A stretch of DNA of 64,000 nucleotides from WM-3-3 sp041660045 (GTDB lineage: Bacteria > Pseudomonadota > Gammaproteobacteria > Methylococcales > Methylomonadaceae). The stretch spans positions 62,001-126,000 of the forward strand of contig JBAZXA010000005.1 of NCBI GenBank assembly GCA_041660045.1, given 5' to 3'. Positions 35,923-44,928 of the stretch are shown piece by piece. Position 1 is the first letter of the stretch. Every line of letters begins with the position of its first letter. A program made the translations under genes and the position numbers. The notes below the pieces were generated by a model. The model ran no database searches and was not told where the DNA came from. It saw only the letters and a program-made list of their open reading frames with translations.

Positions 35923-35948
35923 AAAAAAAACGTACTATTAGGAGTACG
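35923..35948 (-). terminator. Intrinsic terminator after cmk
   Basis: Stem CGTACT/AGTACG (35931-35948, 6-base loop) followed on the minus strand by eight T (35923-35930). It starts 5 bp after the cmk stop and separates cmk from rpsA. Confidence 0.88.
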
Positions 35949-35952
35949 ACGA

Positions 35953-36621
35953 CTAAATCCTCTGTTCGATTAGGTTCAGCACTTCTTCTATGACACTAGT
36001 TTGCGTCATGTCAGAAGAATCAATGTAAATAGCATCGCTCGCCATCGCTAGTGGCGCTGTTTTGCGCTCGCTGTCCCGACGATCCCGCTCTTCTATTTCA
36101 TTTGCTAAGCATATAAGGTTAGCACTGATGCCTTTTTCTATCAACTGTTTATATCGTCTTTCTGCTCTTTTTATTGCTGATGCCGTTAAGAATACTTTAA
36201 TCTCGGCTTCAGGAAAAACTACCGTCCCCATATCCCGGCCATCAGCGACCAGGCCTGGTAAACGTCTAAAATCTTTTTGTTTTTGTAGCAATGCTAGGCG
36301 CACATTTGGCAATGCGGCAACTTTTGAGGCGGCATTGCCAGTAGACTCAAGGCCTAGTTTAGCAGTTACGTCTACAGCATCCAACTTAACTATCAACTCA
36401 TCTTGGCACTCAAACTCTAACAGCATAGTTAGCGCTACTTTTTCTAGGCCCGCAGCATCCTCTAATGCAATACCCTGCCCCATAGCGGCCAACGCTAATG
36501 CCCTATAGATAGCGCCACTATCAAGATAATGCCATGCTAGCTTTTTAGCCACGGCCCGGCTAACCGTCCCTTTTCCCGCACCACTTGGGCCATCAATGGT
36601 CACTACGGGTATTTTAGGCAT
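35953..36621 (-). CDS. cmk: Cytidylate kinase
   Basis: Phosphorylates CMP and dCMP. I start at the ATG at 36621 (222 residues; AGGA about 8 bases upstream), giving MPKIPVVTIDGPSGAGKGT with the P-loop GPSGAGKG; a 12-residue longer frame lies inside aroA. Other motifs: YLDSGAIYRALA, DGRDMGTVVFP, and ERDRRDSER in the lid. It overlaps the tyrA/aroA end by 8 bp. Confidence 0.96.
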   Translation of the reverse strand: MPKIPVVTIDGPSGAGKGTVSRAVAKKLAWHYLDSGAIYRALALAAMGQGIALEDAAGLEKVALTMLLEFECQDELIVKLDAVDVTAKLGLESTGNAASKVAALPNVRLALLQKQKDFRRLPGLVADGRDMGTVVFPEAEIKVFLTASAIKRAERRYKQLIEKGISANLICLANEIEERDRRDSERKTAPLAMASDAIYIDSSDMTQTSVIEEVLNLIEQRI

Positions 36622-38857
36622 CGCTATTTCCTGGTTTTGTTGAAATAAGCTCTTCATCTGATGGACTTTCTATACTCGCTAAAGCCAGACCCAGACTTTG
36701 CGCCAATGCCTTAAATTTTGGGAACGATGTGTTTACGTTTTCACAATCATGGATAGTAATCACCTCACTGGCTTTAAGGCCGGCTATGGCAAAAGCCATG
36801 GCAATTCGATGGTCGCCATGGGAAAAAACGTCGCCACCACCTAGTGTGCCGCCTTGAATGACCATGCCATCGGGTGTCGGCTGGGCATTAATACCTAATG
36901 TTTGCAAGCCATCCGCCATCACCTGAATCCGATCCGATTCTTTTACCCTAAGTTCTTCGGCTCCTGATAAGCGGGTTTGTCCCTTAGCACATGCAGCGGC
37001 AATAAATAATACCGGAAACTCATCTATCGCCAATGGTACTAAAGCCTCTGGTATATCTATGCCGGTTAGCGGGCTATACACCACATGTAAATCAGCAACC
37101 GGTTCACCACCAGCAATCCCAGGGTTTAATATTTCAATATTTGCCCCCATTAAGCGCAATATATCAATCACGCCCGTTCGCGTAGGATTAATACCGACAT
37201 GTTTGAGTATAATGTCCGAACCTTCAGCTATCGTAGCACCCACCAAAAAAAATGCCGCCGAGGAGATATCGCTAGGTACATCGATGACACTCGCCTGCAA
37301 ATGGCCTTGGGCATTAATGCTGACTTGGTTGCCGTCGACTTTCACCGGATAATTAAATCCGGATAACATACGTTCGGTATGGTCGCGCGTTGGTGCAGGT
37401 TCGGTTACTGTAACATCATCGGCAGCGTACATGCCCGCCAATAATAAACAAGATTTAACTTGGGCACTTGCCATAGGCATGGCATAAATTATGCCTTTTA
37501 ATTTTCCGGACATACCCTTGATTTGCAGCGGGGCTGTACCGGTAGCACTGGTTTCAATGTTTGCACCCATAGCAGCTAAGGGGTCAGTAACCCTTTTCAT
37601 TGGCCGGCCCGACAATGATTTGTCACCGGTTAACGTGCTATCAAAATTCTGGCCGGCCAATAAGCCCGCCAATAACCGCATTGAAGTGCCCGAGTTACCT
37701 AGATACAACGGTTTTTTAGGTGGTTTTAAACCGTGTTTGCCTACCCCATGTATGGTCAGCTTGCCATCTTTAGGGCCGTCTATGTGTACACCCATATCTA
37801 CAAATGCCTGCAAAGTTGCTAAAGCATCTTCCGCTTCAAGAAATCCCGTGACTTCGGTAATGCCTTCCGCGATGGAGCCTAACATGACGGAGCGGTGTGA
37901 AATTGATTTATCTCCTGGCACACGGGCTTGCCCCTGTAATTTTCCGCCGGGTTGGACAATGAACGTAGTTGATTTAGACATGGGTTCTTCAAATTGATTA
38001 AGAAATCTCTGCCGGGTATTTCGGGCATAGGTGAAACTTTCAAAAAGCAAGGCTCCATCGCCATCAGCCAAAGCCTGGCCTACTTTATCAAGCTCATCTT
38101 TAAGTTGATGTATTAATGGTATGATTTGCTCTTTATTGGCCATACATATATCCAACCACATGGTTGGGTCACTAGAAGCAATACGTGTAAAATCCTTAAA
38201 CCCACCAGCCGCATATTTGAATATTTCACTTTGTTCATCTTTGCGCCCTAGCAAATTAACTAAGGTAAATGCCAAGATATGCGGCAGGTGACTAGTTGCC
38301 GCCAAAACAGCATCGTGATGGTTAACCTCCATTACTGATACCACAGCGCCGATACCTTGCCAAAATATTTTAACCTTTTCTAAAGCAACGGCGTTGGTAG
38401 TCTCAAGAGGTGTGATAATGAGGCGCTTATTTAAAAATAAATCTACTTGCCCCGCTTGGACACCGCTTTGTTCAGCACCGGCAATAGGATGTGCCGGCAC
38501 CAAGTTATCCGGTACAAAGCCAAAAACTTGTGTAGCCGCAGCTATCACATTCGCCTTAGTGCTACCGACATCCGTGATTATCATTTGCTCTGTCCAATAA
38601 GGCTTTAATTGGGCAAAAATTTCGCTGATTGCGCCTACAGGTGTTGCAATCAATATGCAATCAGCATTTTGTACAGCAGCGTTTATGTCTAAGTAATATT
38701 CATCAACTACGCCTAACTGCTTGGCAAGCTGTAGGTTTTCAAGATCTTGTGGACGGCCGTAAGCAACAATGACTTTCGCTAAAACATTAGCTCTAGCCGC
38801 TAACCCAACAGAGCCCCCTATTAAGCCTACACCTATGATACATAAACGCTCAAACAT
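36614..38857 (-). CDS. tyrA-aroA: Fused prephenate dehydrogenase and EPSP synthase (TyrA-AroA)
   Basis: Two enzymes of aromatic synthesis in one 747-residue chain. The N-terminal part (about 1-290) is a NAD-binding prephenate dehydrogenase: GVGLIGGSVGLA, then TDVGSTKANV, HPIAGAEQSG and SHLPHILAF. From Met293 follows a complete EPSP synthase of 455 residues: VPGDKSISHRSVMLGS, YLGNSGTSMRLLAG, and the late RVKESDRI motif. The same fusion is known in pseudomonads. Met293 (37981) could also be an internal start, but I see only a weak GAAGAA before it. It lies 1 bp after hisC and overlaps cmk by 8 bp. Confidence 0.95.
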   Translation of the reverse strand: MFERLCIIGVGLIGGSVGLAARANVLAKVIVAYGRPQDLENLQLAKQLGVVDEYYLDINAAVQNADCILIATPVGAISEIFAQLKPYWTEQMIITDVGSTKANVIAAATQVFGFVPDNLVPAHPIAGAEQSGVQAGQVDLFLNKRLIITPLETTNAVALEKVKIFWQGIGAVVSVMEVNHHDAVLAATSHLPHILAFTLVNLLGRKDEQSEIFKYAAGGFKDFTRIASSDPTMWLDICMANKEQIIPLIHQLKDELDKVGQALADGDGALLFESFTYARNTRQRFLNQFEEPMSKSTTFIVQPGGKLQGQARVPGDKSISHRSVMLGSIAEGITEVTGFLEAEDALATLQAFVDMGVHIDGPKDGKLTIHGVGKHGLKPPKKPLYLGNSGTSMRLLAGLLAGQNFDSTLTGDKSLSGRPMKRVTDPLAAMGANIETSATGTAPLQIKGMSGKLKGIIYAMPMASAQVKSCLLLAGMYAADDVTVTEPAPTRDHTERMLSGFNYPVKVDGNQVSINAQGHLQASVIDVPSDISSAAFFLVGATIAEGSDIILKHVGINPTRTGVIDILRLMGANIEILNPGIAGGEPVADLHVVYSPLTGIDIPEALVPLAIDEFPVLFIAAACAKGQTRLSGAEELRVKESDRIQVMADGLQTLGINAQPTPDGMVIQGGTLGGGDVFSHGDHRIAMAFAIAGLKASEVITIHDCENVNTSFPKFKALAQSLGLALASIESPSDEELISTKPGNSDA

Positions 38858-38858
38858 G

Positions 38859-39953
38859 CTAGAGGCAATCGGCTAGCGCTGTTAAAAAAGTGTCATTTTC
38901 CGTTGCTGTCCCGATGCTAACACGAAGGTGATTCGGCATTTCGTAACCACCAATCGGCCTAACTATCACGCTTTTCCTCAGCAAAGCTTCGTAAACCGGT
39001 AAGCCTGGGCGTTTTATGTCTACTGCGACAAAATTGCCATAGGATGGAATCCATGTCAAACCTAAGCGCCTAAAGCCTTCAGTCAACTGTAACATACCTT
39101 CCCGGTTAACTTTTAGGGTTGCTTGCAAATGCTCATCGTCAGACAAGGCCGCTTCGGCTGCCACCAAAGCAAGCGTATTATTATTAAAAGGTTGACGTAC
39201 CCTATTTAATAAATCGGCCAAGGCAACACTAGATATGCCATAACCTATCCGTAAGCCAGCCAGACCGTATGCTTTAGAAAAGGTACGGGTGATAATCAAA
39301 TTTGGATAAGTCGCCAACCAAGCCACTGAATCACTGTTTTCTTGGCTATGTACAAATTCAAAATAGGCTTCATCTAACACGCATAAGCAATGCACCGGCA
39401 AGGCTTTAAGAAAACTTTCCACCGCCTGTTGGCTTAACAGCGTCCCGGTCGGGTTATTAGGATTGGCAATGAAGACTATTCTAGTATTTTCGTTGACACA
39501 GGCCAGCATCGCCGTTAAATCGTGGCCAAAGTTTAGCGCTGACACTGACCTTAACTTTGCACCGGCAGCCTGGCTGACAATGGCATAGATGGCAAAAGCG
39601 TGTTGCGAAAACACCGCTTCAGAACCCGGCGATAAGAATAACCTTGCGACTAGTTCTAACAATTCATTGGAACCATTACCCAAGGTAATTTGGTCTTCCC
39701 CTATGCCATGTTTTTTAGCCAACGCCCGTTTTAAATTAAAACCATTCCCATCGGGATACAACGACAGTTGCGGCAAACTGGCCTGAATGGCGGCTAAAGC
39801 TTTCTTGCTGGGGCCTAAGGGATTTTCATTAGAGGCCAATTTAATAATGTTGCTTAAACCAAGCTCCCGCTCCAGTTCCTCTATTGGTTTCCCTGGAACA
39901 TAAGGGACTAATTGCTGGACATAGCTTAAGGCGAATTCGGAAATGCTTTTCAT
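38859..39953 (-). CDS. hisC: Histidinol-phosphate aminotransferase, probably also aromatic aminotransferase
   Basis: PLP enzyme, fold type I, 364 residues. Motifs: NENPLGPS, ANPNNPTG, DEAYFEF, and the PLP-binding Lys227 in TFSKAYG. Located between pheA and tyrA/aroA, it is the HisC copy that in pseudomonads also transaminates aromatic acids. Whether it serves histidine, Phe/Tyr or both cannot be read from sequence. Confidence 0.93.
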   Translation of the reverse strand: MKSISEFALSYVQQLVPYVPGKPIEELERELGLSNIIKLASNENPLGPSKKALAAIQASLPQLSLYPDGNGFNLKRALAKKHGIGEDQITLGNGSNELLELVARLFLSPGSEAVFSQHAFAIYAIVSQAAGAKLRSVSALNFGHDLTAMLACVNENTRIVFIANPNNPTGTLLSQQAVESFLKALPVHCLCVLDEAYFEFVHSQENSDSVAWLATYPNLIITRTFSKAYGLAGLRIGYGISSVALADLLNRVRQPFNNNTLALVAAEAALSDDEHLQATLKVNREGMLQLTEGFRRLGLTWIPSYGNFVAVDIKRPGLPVYEALLRKSVIVRPIGGYEMPNHLRVSIGTATENDTFLTALADCL

Positions 39954-39972
39954 GTGCTTGTGTAATAGAAAT

Positions 39973-41058
39973 TTAAAGAACGGCTTTAGGATAAGCGCCC
40001 AGCACTTTCAGCAGATGGACATTTTCCTTTAATATTAGCAAGGCCTTTGCAACCGTAGGATCATTGGCATGTCCTTCTATATCGATAAAAAAAACATATT
40101 CCCACAACCCTTGCCGCGATGGCCTGGATTCAATATGCATCATCCCTATCCCTAAATTTGCAAATGGCTCTAAAATCTTGTGTAAAGCGCCGGGCTGATT
40201 GCCGGTAGAAACCACAATAGTGGTTTTGTCATTACCCGTAGATGCTGGCGTTTGCATGCCAATAATCAGAAAACGCGTGGTATTATCGGCCTCATCTTCA
40301 ATATATTGCTCTAAAATAGTAAGCCCATATAATTCAGCAGCGACCTTACCCGCAATGGCTGCACTTTGATCATTTTCAGCAGCTAATTTAGCCGCTTCAC
40401 TATTACTGTTGACCGCAACAAGATTGGCTAGTGGTAGGTTTTTATTTAACCAGCGGCGACATTGCGCTAACGATTGTTGATGTGAATAAACAGTGTTAAT
40501 GGCCTGAAATGTATCAGCTTTGGTCATCAAATTATGATGCACCCGGATTTCTACCTCACCACAAATAAGTAAGGGCGACAATAAGAACCGATCCAAGGTA
40601 TGGTTGATCACACCTTCTGTAGAATTTTCCACCGGCACGACGCCAAATTGGCATAAACCGCTTTCTACACTGTGGAAAATCTCATTTATTGTCGCCGCCG
40701 GCACTGCTTTTATAGCATGGCCAAAATGCTTATAGGCCGCTTGCTGGGTGAAAGTCCCTTCAGGCCCTAAAAAAGCCACTTCCATAGGCTTTTCCAACGC
40801 TAAACAAGCCGACATAATTTCCCTGAAAAAAAACACCACGGTATCATCGGCTAACGGCCCTGCATTAATCTCCCGAATACGCCTTAAGACCTGAGCCTCA
40901 CGGTCTGGACGATAAAAAACCCCATGCTCACCTTGTGCTGTTTTGGTCTTGGCCACCTCAATTGCGCATTGCGCCCTTAGGTTTAGCAACTGCAAAATTT
41001 GTGCATCCATGCTATCAATTTTTTCCCTTAATTCGGAAAGTGGTGTAATTGAGGTCAT
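39973..41058 (-). CDS. pheA: Chorismate mutase / prephenate dehydratase (P-protein)
   Basis: Converts chorismate to prephenate and on to phenylpyruvate. Domains: AroQ chorismate mutase (about 1-90, ELREKIDSMDAQILQLLNLR), prephenate dehydratase (FLGPEGTFTQQAAYKHFG, VPVENSTEG, TRFLIIG) and a C-terminal ACT domain with GALHKILEPF and the Phe-binding ESRPSR. Length is 361 residues. Feedback inhibition by Phe is expected from the ACT motif. Confidence 0.97.
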   Translation of the reverse strand: MTSITPLSELREKIDSMDAQILQLLNLRAQCAIEVAKTKTAQGEHGVFYRPDREAQVLRRIREINAGPLADDTVVFFFREIMSACLALEKPMEVAFLGPEGTFTQQAAYKHFGHAIKAVPAATINEIFHSVESGLCQFGVVPVENSTEGVINHTLDRFLLSPLLICGEVEIRVHHNLMTKADTFQAINTVYSHQQSLAQCRRWLNKNLPLANLVAVNSNSEAAKLAAENDQSAAIAGKVAAELYGLTILEQYIEDEADNTTRFLIIGMQTPASTGNDKTTIVVSTGNQPGALHKILEPFANLGIGMMHIESRPSRQGLWEYVFFIDIEGHANDPTVAKALLILKENVHLLKVLGAYPKAVL

Positions 41059-41069
41059 ATCGGGTTCCG

Positions 41070-42152
41070 TTAATGCGTCCTTTCAAATTCTGCCATAAAA
41101 TCAACCAAAGCCTGCACACCTTGCTCTGGCATTGCATTATAAATACTTGCCCGCAATCCGCCTACTGCCCGGTGGCCTGCTAGTTCAGCCAAACCGTGTG
41201 CGTGTGCTTGCGCAAGAAATTGCGGCTGTAAACTTTGCTCCGCCAGCGTAAAAGGGATATTCATTCTTGATCTGCAGCTGGTCGAAACATGATTTTGATA
41301 CAAGGTAGATTGATCTATGGCCGAATATAATTTCTCAGCTTTAAGCTGGCTCAACCTCTCAAATGCTTCAACCCCACCTTGCTGCTTAGTCCATTTGAGT
41401 ACTAAACCCGATAAATACCAATGGTATGTCACCGGTGTATTGAGCATCGATTTATGGCTAGCTTGTTTCGCGTAATTGAATATACCAGGAATTTTTTTGT
41501 CAGCCAGGTCTATCAAGTCATCCCGAATAATCACTACGGTGACACCAGCAGAGCCCATGTTTTTTTGCGCACAGGCATAAATCAAACCAAACTGGCTAAT
41601 ATCTAAACATCGAGACAAAATATTCGATGACATATCGCTAACCAACGGTAAACCCTGGCTATCTGGTGCCTCAAAAAACTCAACACCATGGATAGTTTCA
41701 TTGGCAGTGTAATGTAAATACGCCGCTTGGTCATCAACTTGCCAACTTGCCGCATCAGGGATACAGGTATAATTTTCAGCTAAGCTACTGGCACTGATAA
41801 TAACTTGGCAATAGTTTTGGGCTTCTGTTATTGCCTTTTCCGACCACGTGCCTGTTTGCACATAACAGGCTGTGGTTTTACCCGCTAAAATATTTTGTGG
41901 GATAAAACTAAATTGCGCCGTTGCCCCGCCTTGCAGGAATAAAACCTGATAATTGTTCGGGATTACCAATAACTCGCGTAAATCAGCTTCGAGTTCTTCG
42001 GCGATGATAGCAAAATACTGACCACGATGGCTCATTTCCATCACCGACATACCGCTATCGCGCCACGATAATAATTCGTCCTGCGCGCGCTCTAAAACAG
42101 CAACCGGTAACGCAGAAGGGCCAGCACTGAAATTATATACCCTAGCAGGCAT
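41070..42152 (-). CDS. serC: Phosphoserine aminotransferase
   Basis: PLP enzyme of serine synthesis that also acts in pyridoxal phosphate synthesis. NFSAGPSALP, SHRGQYF, FLQGGATAQFS and the PLP Lys197 in CAQKNMG are typical. Length is 360 residues. It shares one base with the gyrA stop, so translation is likely coupled, and is followed by pheA after 11 bp. Confidence 0.97.
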   Translation of the reverse strand: MPARVYNFSAGPSALPVAVLERAQDELLSWRDSGMSVMEMSHRGQYFAIIAEELEADLRELLVIPNNYQVLFLQGGATAQFSFIPQNILAGKTTACYVQTGTWSEKAITEAQNYCQVIISASSLAENYTCIPDAASWQVDDQAAYLHYTANETIHGVEFFEAPDSQGLPLVSDMSSNILSRCLDISQFGLIYACAQKNMGSAGVTVVIIRDDLIDLADKKIPGIFNYAKQASHKSMLNTPVTYHWYLSGLVLKWTKQQGGVEAFERLSQLKAEKLYSAIDQSTLYQNHVSTSCRSRMNIPFTLAEQSLQPQFLAQAHAHGLAELAGHRAVGGLRASIYNAMPEQGVQALVDFMAEFERTH

Positions 42153-44746
42153 TAAACCTCGTCCCCAGCACCTTCTGCATCCTCGTCAACACTAAATTCA
42201 GCATCCTCATCTTCGTCGTCGACTAAACCTTCGATGCGGTCAACCCCAACCACTTTTTCTTTTTTATCCAAACGGATCACGGTGACGCCTTGTGTATTAC
42301 GCCCGACTACTGATATACCTTCCACAGGTGTTCTGACCAGCGTGCCAGCATCCGTAATCAACATAATCTCATCTTGGTCATTGACTAAAACGGCACCCAC
42401 AACGGCACCATTTCTAGCTGAGGTTTGTATCGCAATTAAGCCTTGCCCACCACGTTTATGGCAAGTGAACTCTTCCAGCTTAGTCCTTTTACCATAGCCA
42501 TTTTCGGTGATATTAAGCACCGTGCCTTCTGTAGCTATAATTAAGGAAATAACTTGCTGGCCTTCCGGCAAGCGGATACCACGGACGCCGGACGCTGTCC
42601 GACCCATGGAGCGCACATCTTCTTCGTTAAAACAAACGGCTTTTCCTGAGCTGCTGAACAACAATACATTTTGTTGTCCATCGGTCACCGCAACTCCAAC
42701 TAATTTATCATTTTCTTTTAAATCGATAGCTATTTTGCCATTGGCACGTTGCCGCTCAAATTCTAGTAACGGCGTTTTTTTAACTGTTCCGGTCGAAGTC
42801 GCCATAAAGATAAACTTATTGCCGCTAAACTCACGGATAGGCAGCATTGCGTTAATGCTTTCACCTGACTCTAGCGGTAATAAGTTAACAAAAGGTTTGC
42901 CGCGTGAAGCTCGGCTTGCAATCGGCAATTGATAAACTTTTAGCCAGTAAACCTTTCCAGCTGAAGAAAAACATAAAATAGTGTCGTGGGTATTGGCCAC
43001 AATCAACTTATCAATAAAATCCTGTTCCTTCGTCGCTGTGGCTGATTTGCCACGCCCGCCACGTTTTTGCGCCTTGTAATCCGTTAACGGTTGGGCTTTT
43101 ACATAGCCTTCGTGCGACATGGTGACCACCATATCTTCTTCGGTAATTAAGTCCTCATCCGATAAATCAAGATGGCTTTGAATAATTTCGGTGCGGCGGG
43201 CATCTTTATATTGCTCTTTGATGGCAACTAGCTCTTCCCGGATAACTTCCATCAAACGCGCATCGCTGCCTAAAATTTCCAAATAGGCATCAATTTGTTC
43301 CAACAGTTCCTTGTATTCATTAACGATTTTATCTTGTTCTAAGCCGGTTAAACGATGTAATTGTAAATCTAAAATAGCTTGGGCCTGCGCTTCAGAAAGA
43401 CGGTACACGTCACCCATCATGCCAAATTCAGGAGCTAGCCCTTCCGGCCGTGAACGCAAACCATCCGCGCGTTCCAATAATGACGAAACCATACCGGAAT
43501 TCCAAGTTTTCGCCAATAATCCATCTTTAGCTTCAACCCGATTTGCCGCCGCCTTGATTAAAGCGATCATCTCATCAATGTTTGCTAAAGCGACAGCCAA
43601 GCCTTCTAATAAATGCGCCCTTTCCCGGGCTTTGCGCAAATTGTATATCGTCCTTCGAATGACAATTTCACGCCGATGGTTAATAAACGCAGTAAGAATC
43701 TCCTTAAGATCCATACAATGCGGGCGGCCATCCAAAAGCGCGACCATATTGATGCCAAAAACCGTTTGGAACTGTGTTTGCTTATATAAATTATTGAGCA
43801 CCACTTCCGGCACTTCATCCCGGCGCAGCTCAATGACCATGCGCATACCATCCTTATCGGACTCATCCCGCAATCCGGAAATACCTTCTAAACGGCCTTC
43901 CTTTACCAATTCAGCGATTTTTTCCAATAACTTGGCTTTATTAACTTGATAAGGCAATTCTGTCGTTATAATCGCTTGCCGGCTGCTGTCACCAATATCT
44001 TCAAAATGGCAGCGGGCACGCAAATAAATTTTGCCGCGCCCAGTCATATAGGCACTATAAATGCCAGAAGCCCCGTTAATTATGCCGGCCGTCGGAAAAT
44101 CAGGGCCTGGAATATGCGCCATAAGGTCATGAATGCCGGTTTCTGGCTCGTCGATTAATGCCAAGACGGCACTAATCACTTCTGACAAGTTGTGCGGCGG
44201 GATATTGGTTGCCATACCCACGGCAATTCCCGATGAGCCATTGACTAATAAAGTTGGTACCCGTGTCGGCAACACAGTAGGTTCTGACTCTGATTCGTCA
44301 TAATTGGGCACAAAATTGACCGTTTCTTTATCAAGATCCGCCAACAAATCATGCGCTATCCTTGCCATACGCACTTCGGTATAACGCATGGCTGCGGGGG
44401 AATCGCCATCTACCGAACCAAAATTTCCTTGGCCATCTATTAACATATAGCGCATAGAAAATGGTTGCGCCATCCGCACCATAGTGTCGTAGACGGCAGT
44501 GTCGCCATGCGGATGGTATTTACCAATCACATCACCGACTACACGCGCAGATTTTTTATAAGGTTTATTCCAATCATTACCTAACTCACTCATCGCATAT
44601 AACACACGGCGGTGAACTGGCTTAAGGCCATCTCTAGCATCGGGGAGGGCTCGCCCTATAATTACGCTCATCGCGTAACCCAGGTAAGATTGTCGCATCT
44701 CATCTTCGAGATTGACGGGTATTATTTCTTTCGCGAAGTCTGACAT
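42152..44746 (-). CDS. gyrA: DNA gyrase subunit A
   Basis: Breaks and rejoins DNA in negative supercoiling. The catalytic Tyr122 is in AAMRYTE, at E. coli numbering. The quinolone region reads YHPHGDTAVYD: Thr at position 83 and Asp at 87. Thr83 is the wild type in many gammaproteobacteria such as Pseudomonas. The C-terminal beta-pinwheel has a GyrA box (QKRGGRGK), and the tail is acidic. Length is 864 residues. It heads the serC-pheA-hisC-tyrA/aroA-cmk run. Confidence 0.98.
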   Translation of the reverse strand: MSDFAKEIIPVNLEDEMRQSYLGYAMSVIIGRALPDARDGLKPVHRRVLYAMSELGNDWNKPYKKSARVVGDVIGKYHPHGDTAVYDTMVRMAQPFSMRYMLIDGQGNFGSVDGDSPAAMRYTEVRMARIAHDLLADLDKETVNFVPNYDESESEPTVLPTRVPTLLVNGSSGIAVGMATNIPPHNLSEVISAVLALIDEPETGIHDLMAHIPGPDFPTAGIINGASGIYSAYMTGRGKIYLRARCHFEDIGDSSRQAIITTELPYQVNKAKLLEKIAELVKEGRLEGISGLRDESDKDGMRMVIELRRDEVPEVVLNNLYKQTQFQTVFGINMVALLDGRPHCMDLKEILTAFINHRREIVIRRTIYNLRKARERAHLLEGLAVALANIDEMIALIKAAANRVEAKDGLLAKTWNSGMVSSLLERADGLRSRPEGLAPEFGMMGDVYRLSEAQAQAILDLQLHRLTGLEQDKIVNEYKELLEQIDAYLEILGSDARLMEVIREELVAIKEQYKDARRTEIIQSHLDLSDEDLITEEDMVVTMSHEGYVKAQPLTDYKAQKRGGRGKSATATKEQDFIDKLIVANTHDTILCFSSAGKVYWLKVYQLPIASRASRGKPFVNLLPLESGESINAMLPIREFSGNKFIFMATSTGTVKKTPLLEFERQRANGKIAIDLKENDKLVGVAVTDGQQNVLLFSSSGKAVCFNEEDVRSMGRTASGVRGIRLPEGQQVISLIIATEGTVLNITENGYGKRTKLEEFTCHKRGGQGLIAIQTSARNGAVVGAVLVNDQDEIMLITDAGTLVRTPVEGISVVGRNTQGVTVIRLDKKEKVVGVDRIEGLVDDEDEDAEFSVDEDAEGAGDEV

Positions 44747-44922
44747 TGATCCGTATCTATAATGAATGTAGGCTAAAGGTCAAAATACCCACATGCTTTT
44801 GCTTCCAAAAGCAACCGCGCTAAATTAAAAAGCACCCTAAATAGCAGACGCGGCTACCGATTTTTAAATCGACTGATTATAACAAAATACAGCACAGGAG
44901 TCGAAGCCTAACGGCCCAAGGA
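44747..44922 (-). promoter_or_regulatory. gyrA upstream region with two candidate promoters and a hairpin
   Basis: On the minus strand a perfect TATAAT lies at 44876-44881 with no good -35. A better-spaced pair, TTGACC (44778-44783), 16 bases, TATAGA (44756-44761), would leave almost no leader before the ATG at 44746. Between them is a perfect 8-bp hairpin (44794-44813, 4-base loop). Gyrase promoters respond to supercoiling; which one is used here is unknown. Confidence 0.35.
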
Positions 44923-44928
44923 TTAGGC
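44906..44928 (-). terminator. Hairpin at the end of the second dienelactone hydrolase gene
   Basis: GCCTAA/TTAGGC arms around an 11-base loop, overlapping the stop codon. No U-tract follows on the minus strand, so it is at best a weak terminator. Confidence 0.35.

Noticed and set aside
36622..36657. Longer cmk start (12 extra residues)
   Set aside because: The extra codons lie inside the aroA end and have no homology to cytidylate kinase; the ATG at 36621 has a good AGGA.
43311..43949. 212-residue frame antisense to gyrA, and similar long antisense frames over rpsA, feoB and aroA
   Set aside because: Low-complexity Ser/Thr/Arg-rich mirror products of strongly biased coding sequences; the sense genes are certain.
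44480..44515. Thr83 in the GyrA quinolone region as a resistance change
   Set aside because: Thr is the wild-type residue at this position in many gammaproteobacteria and Asp87 is unchanged, so no resistance mutation is inferred.
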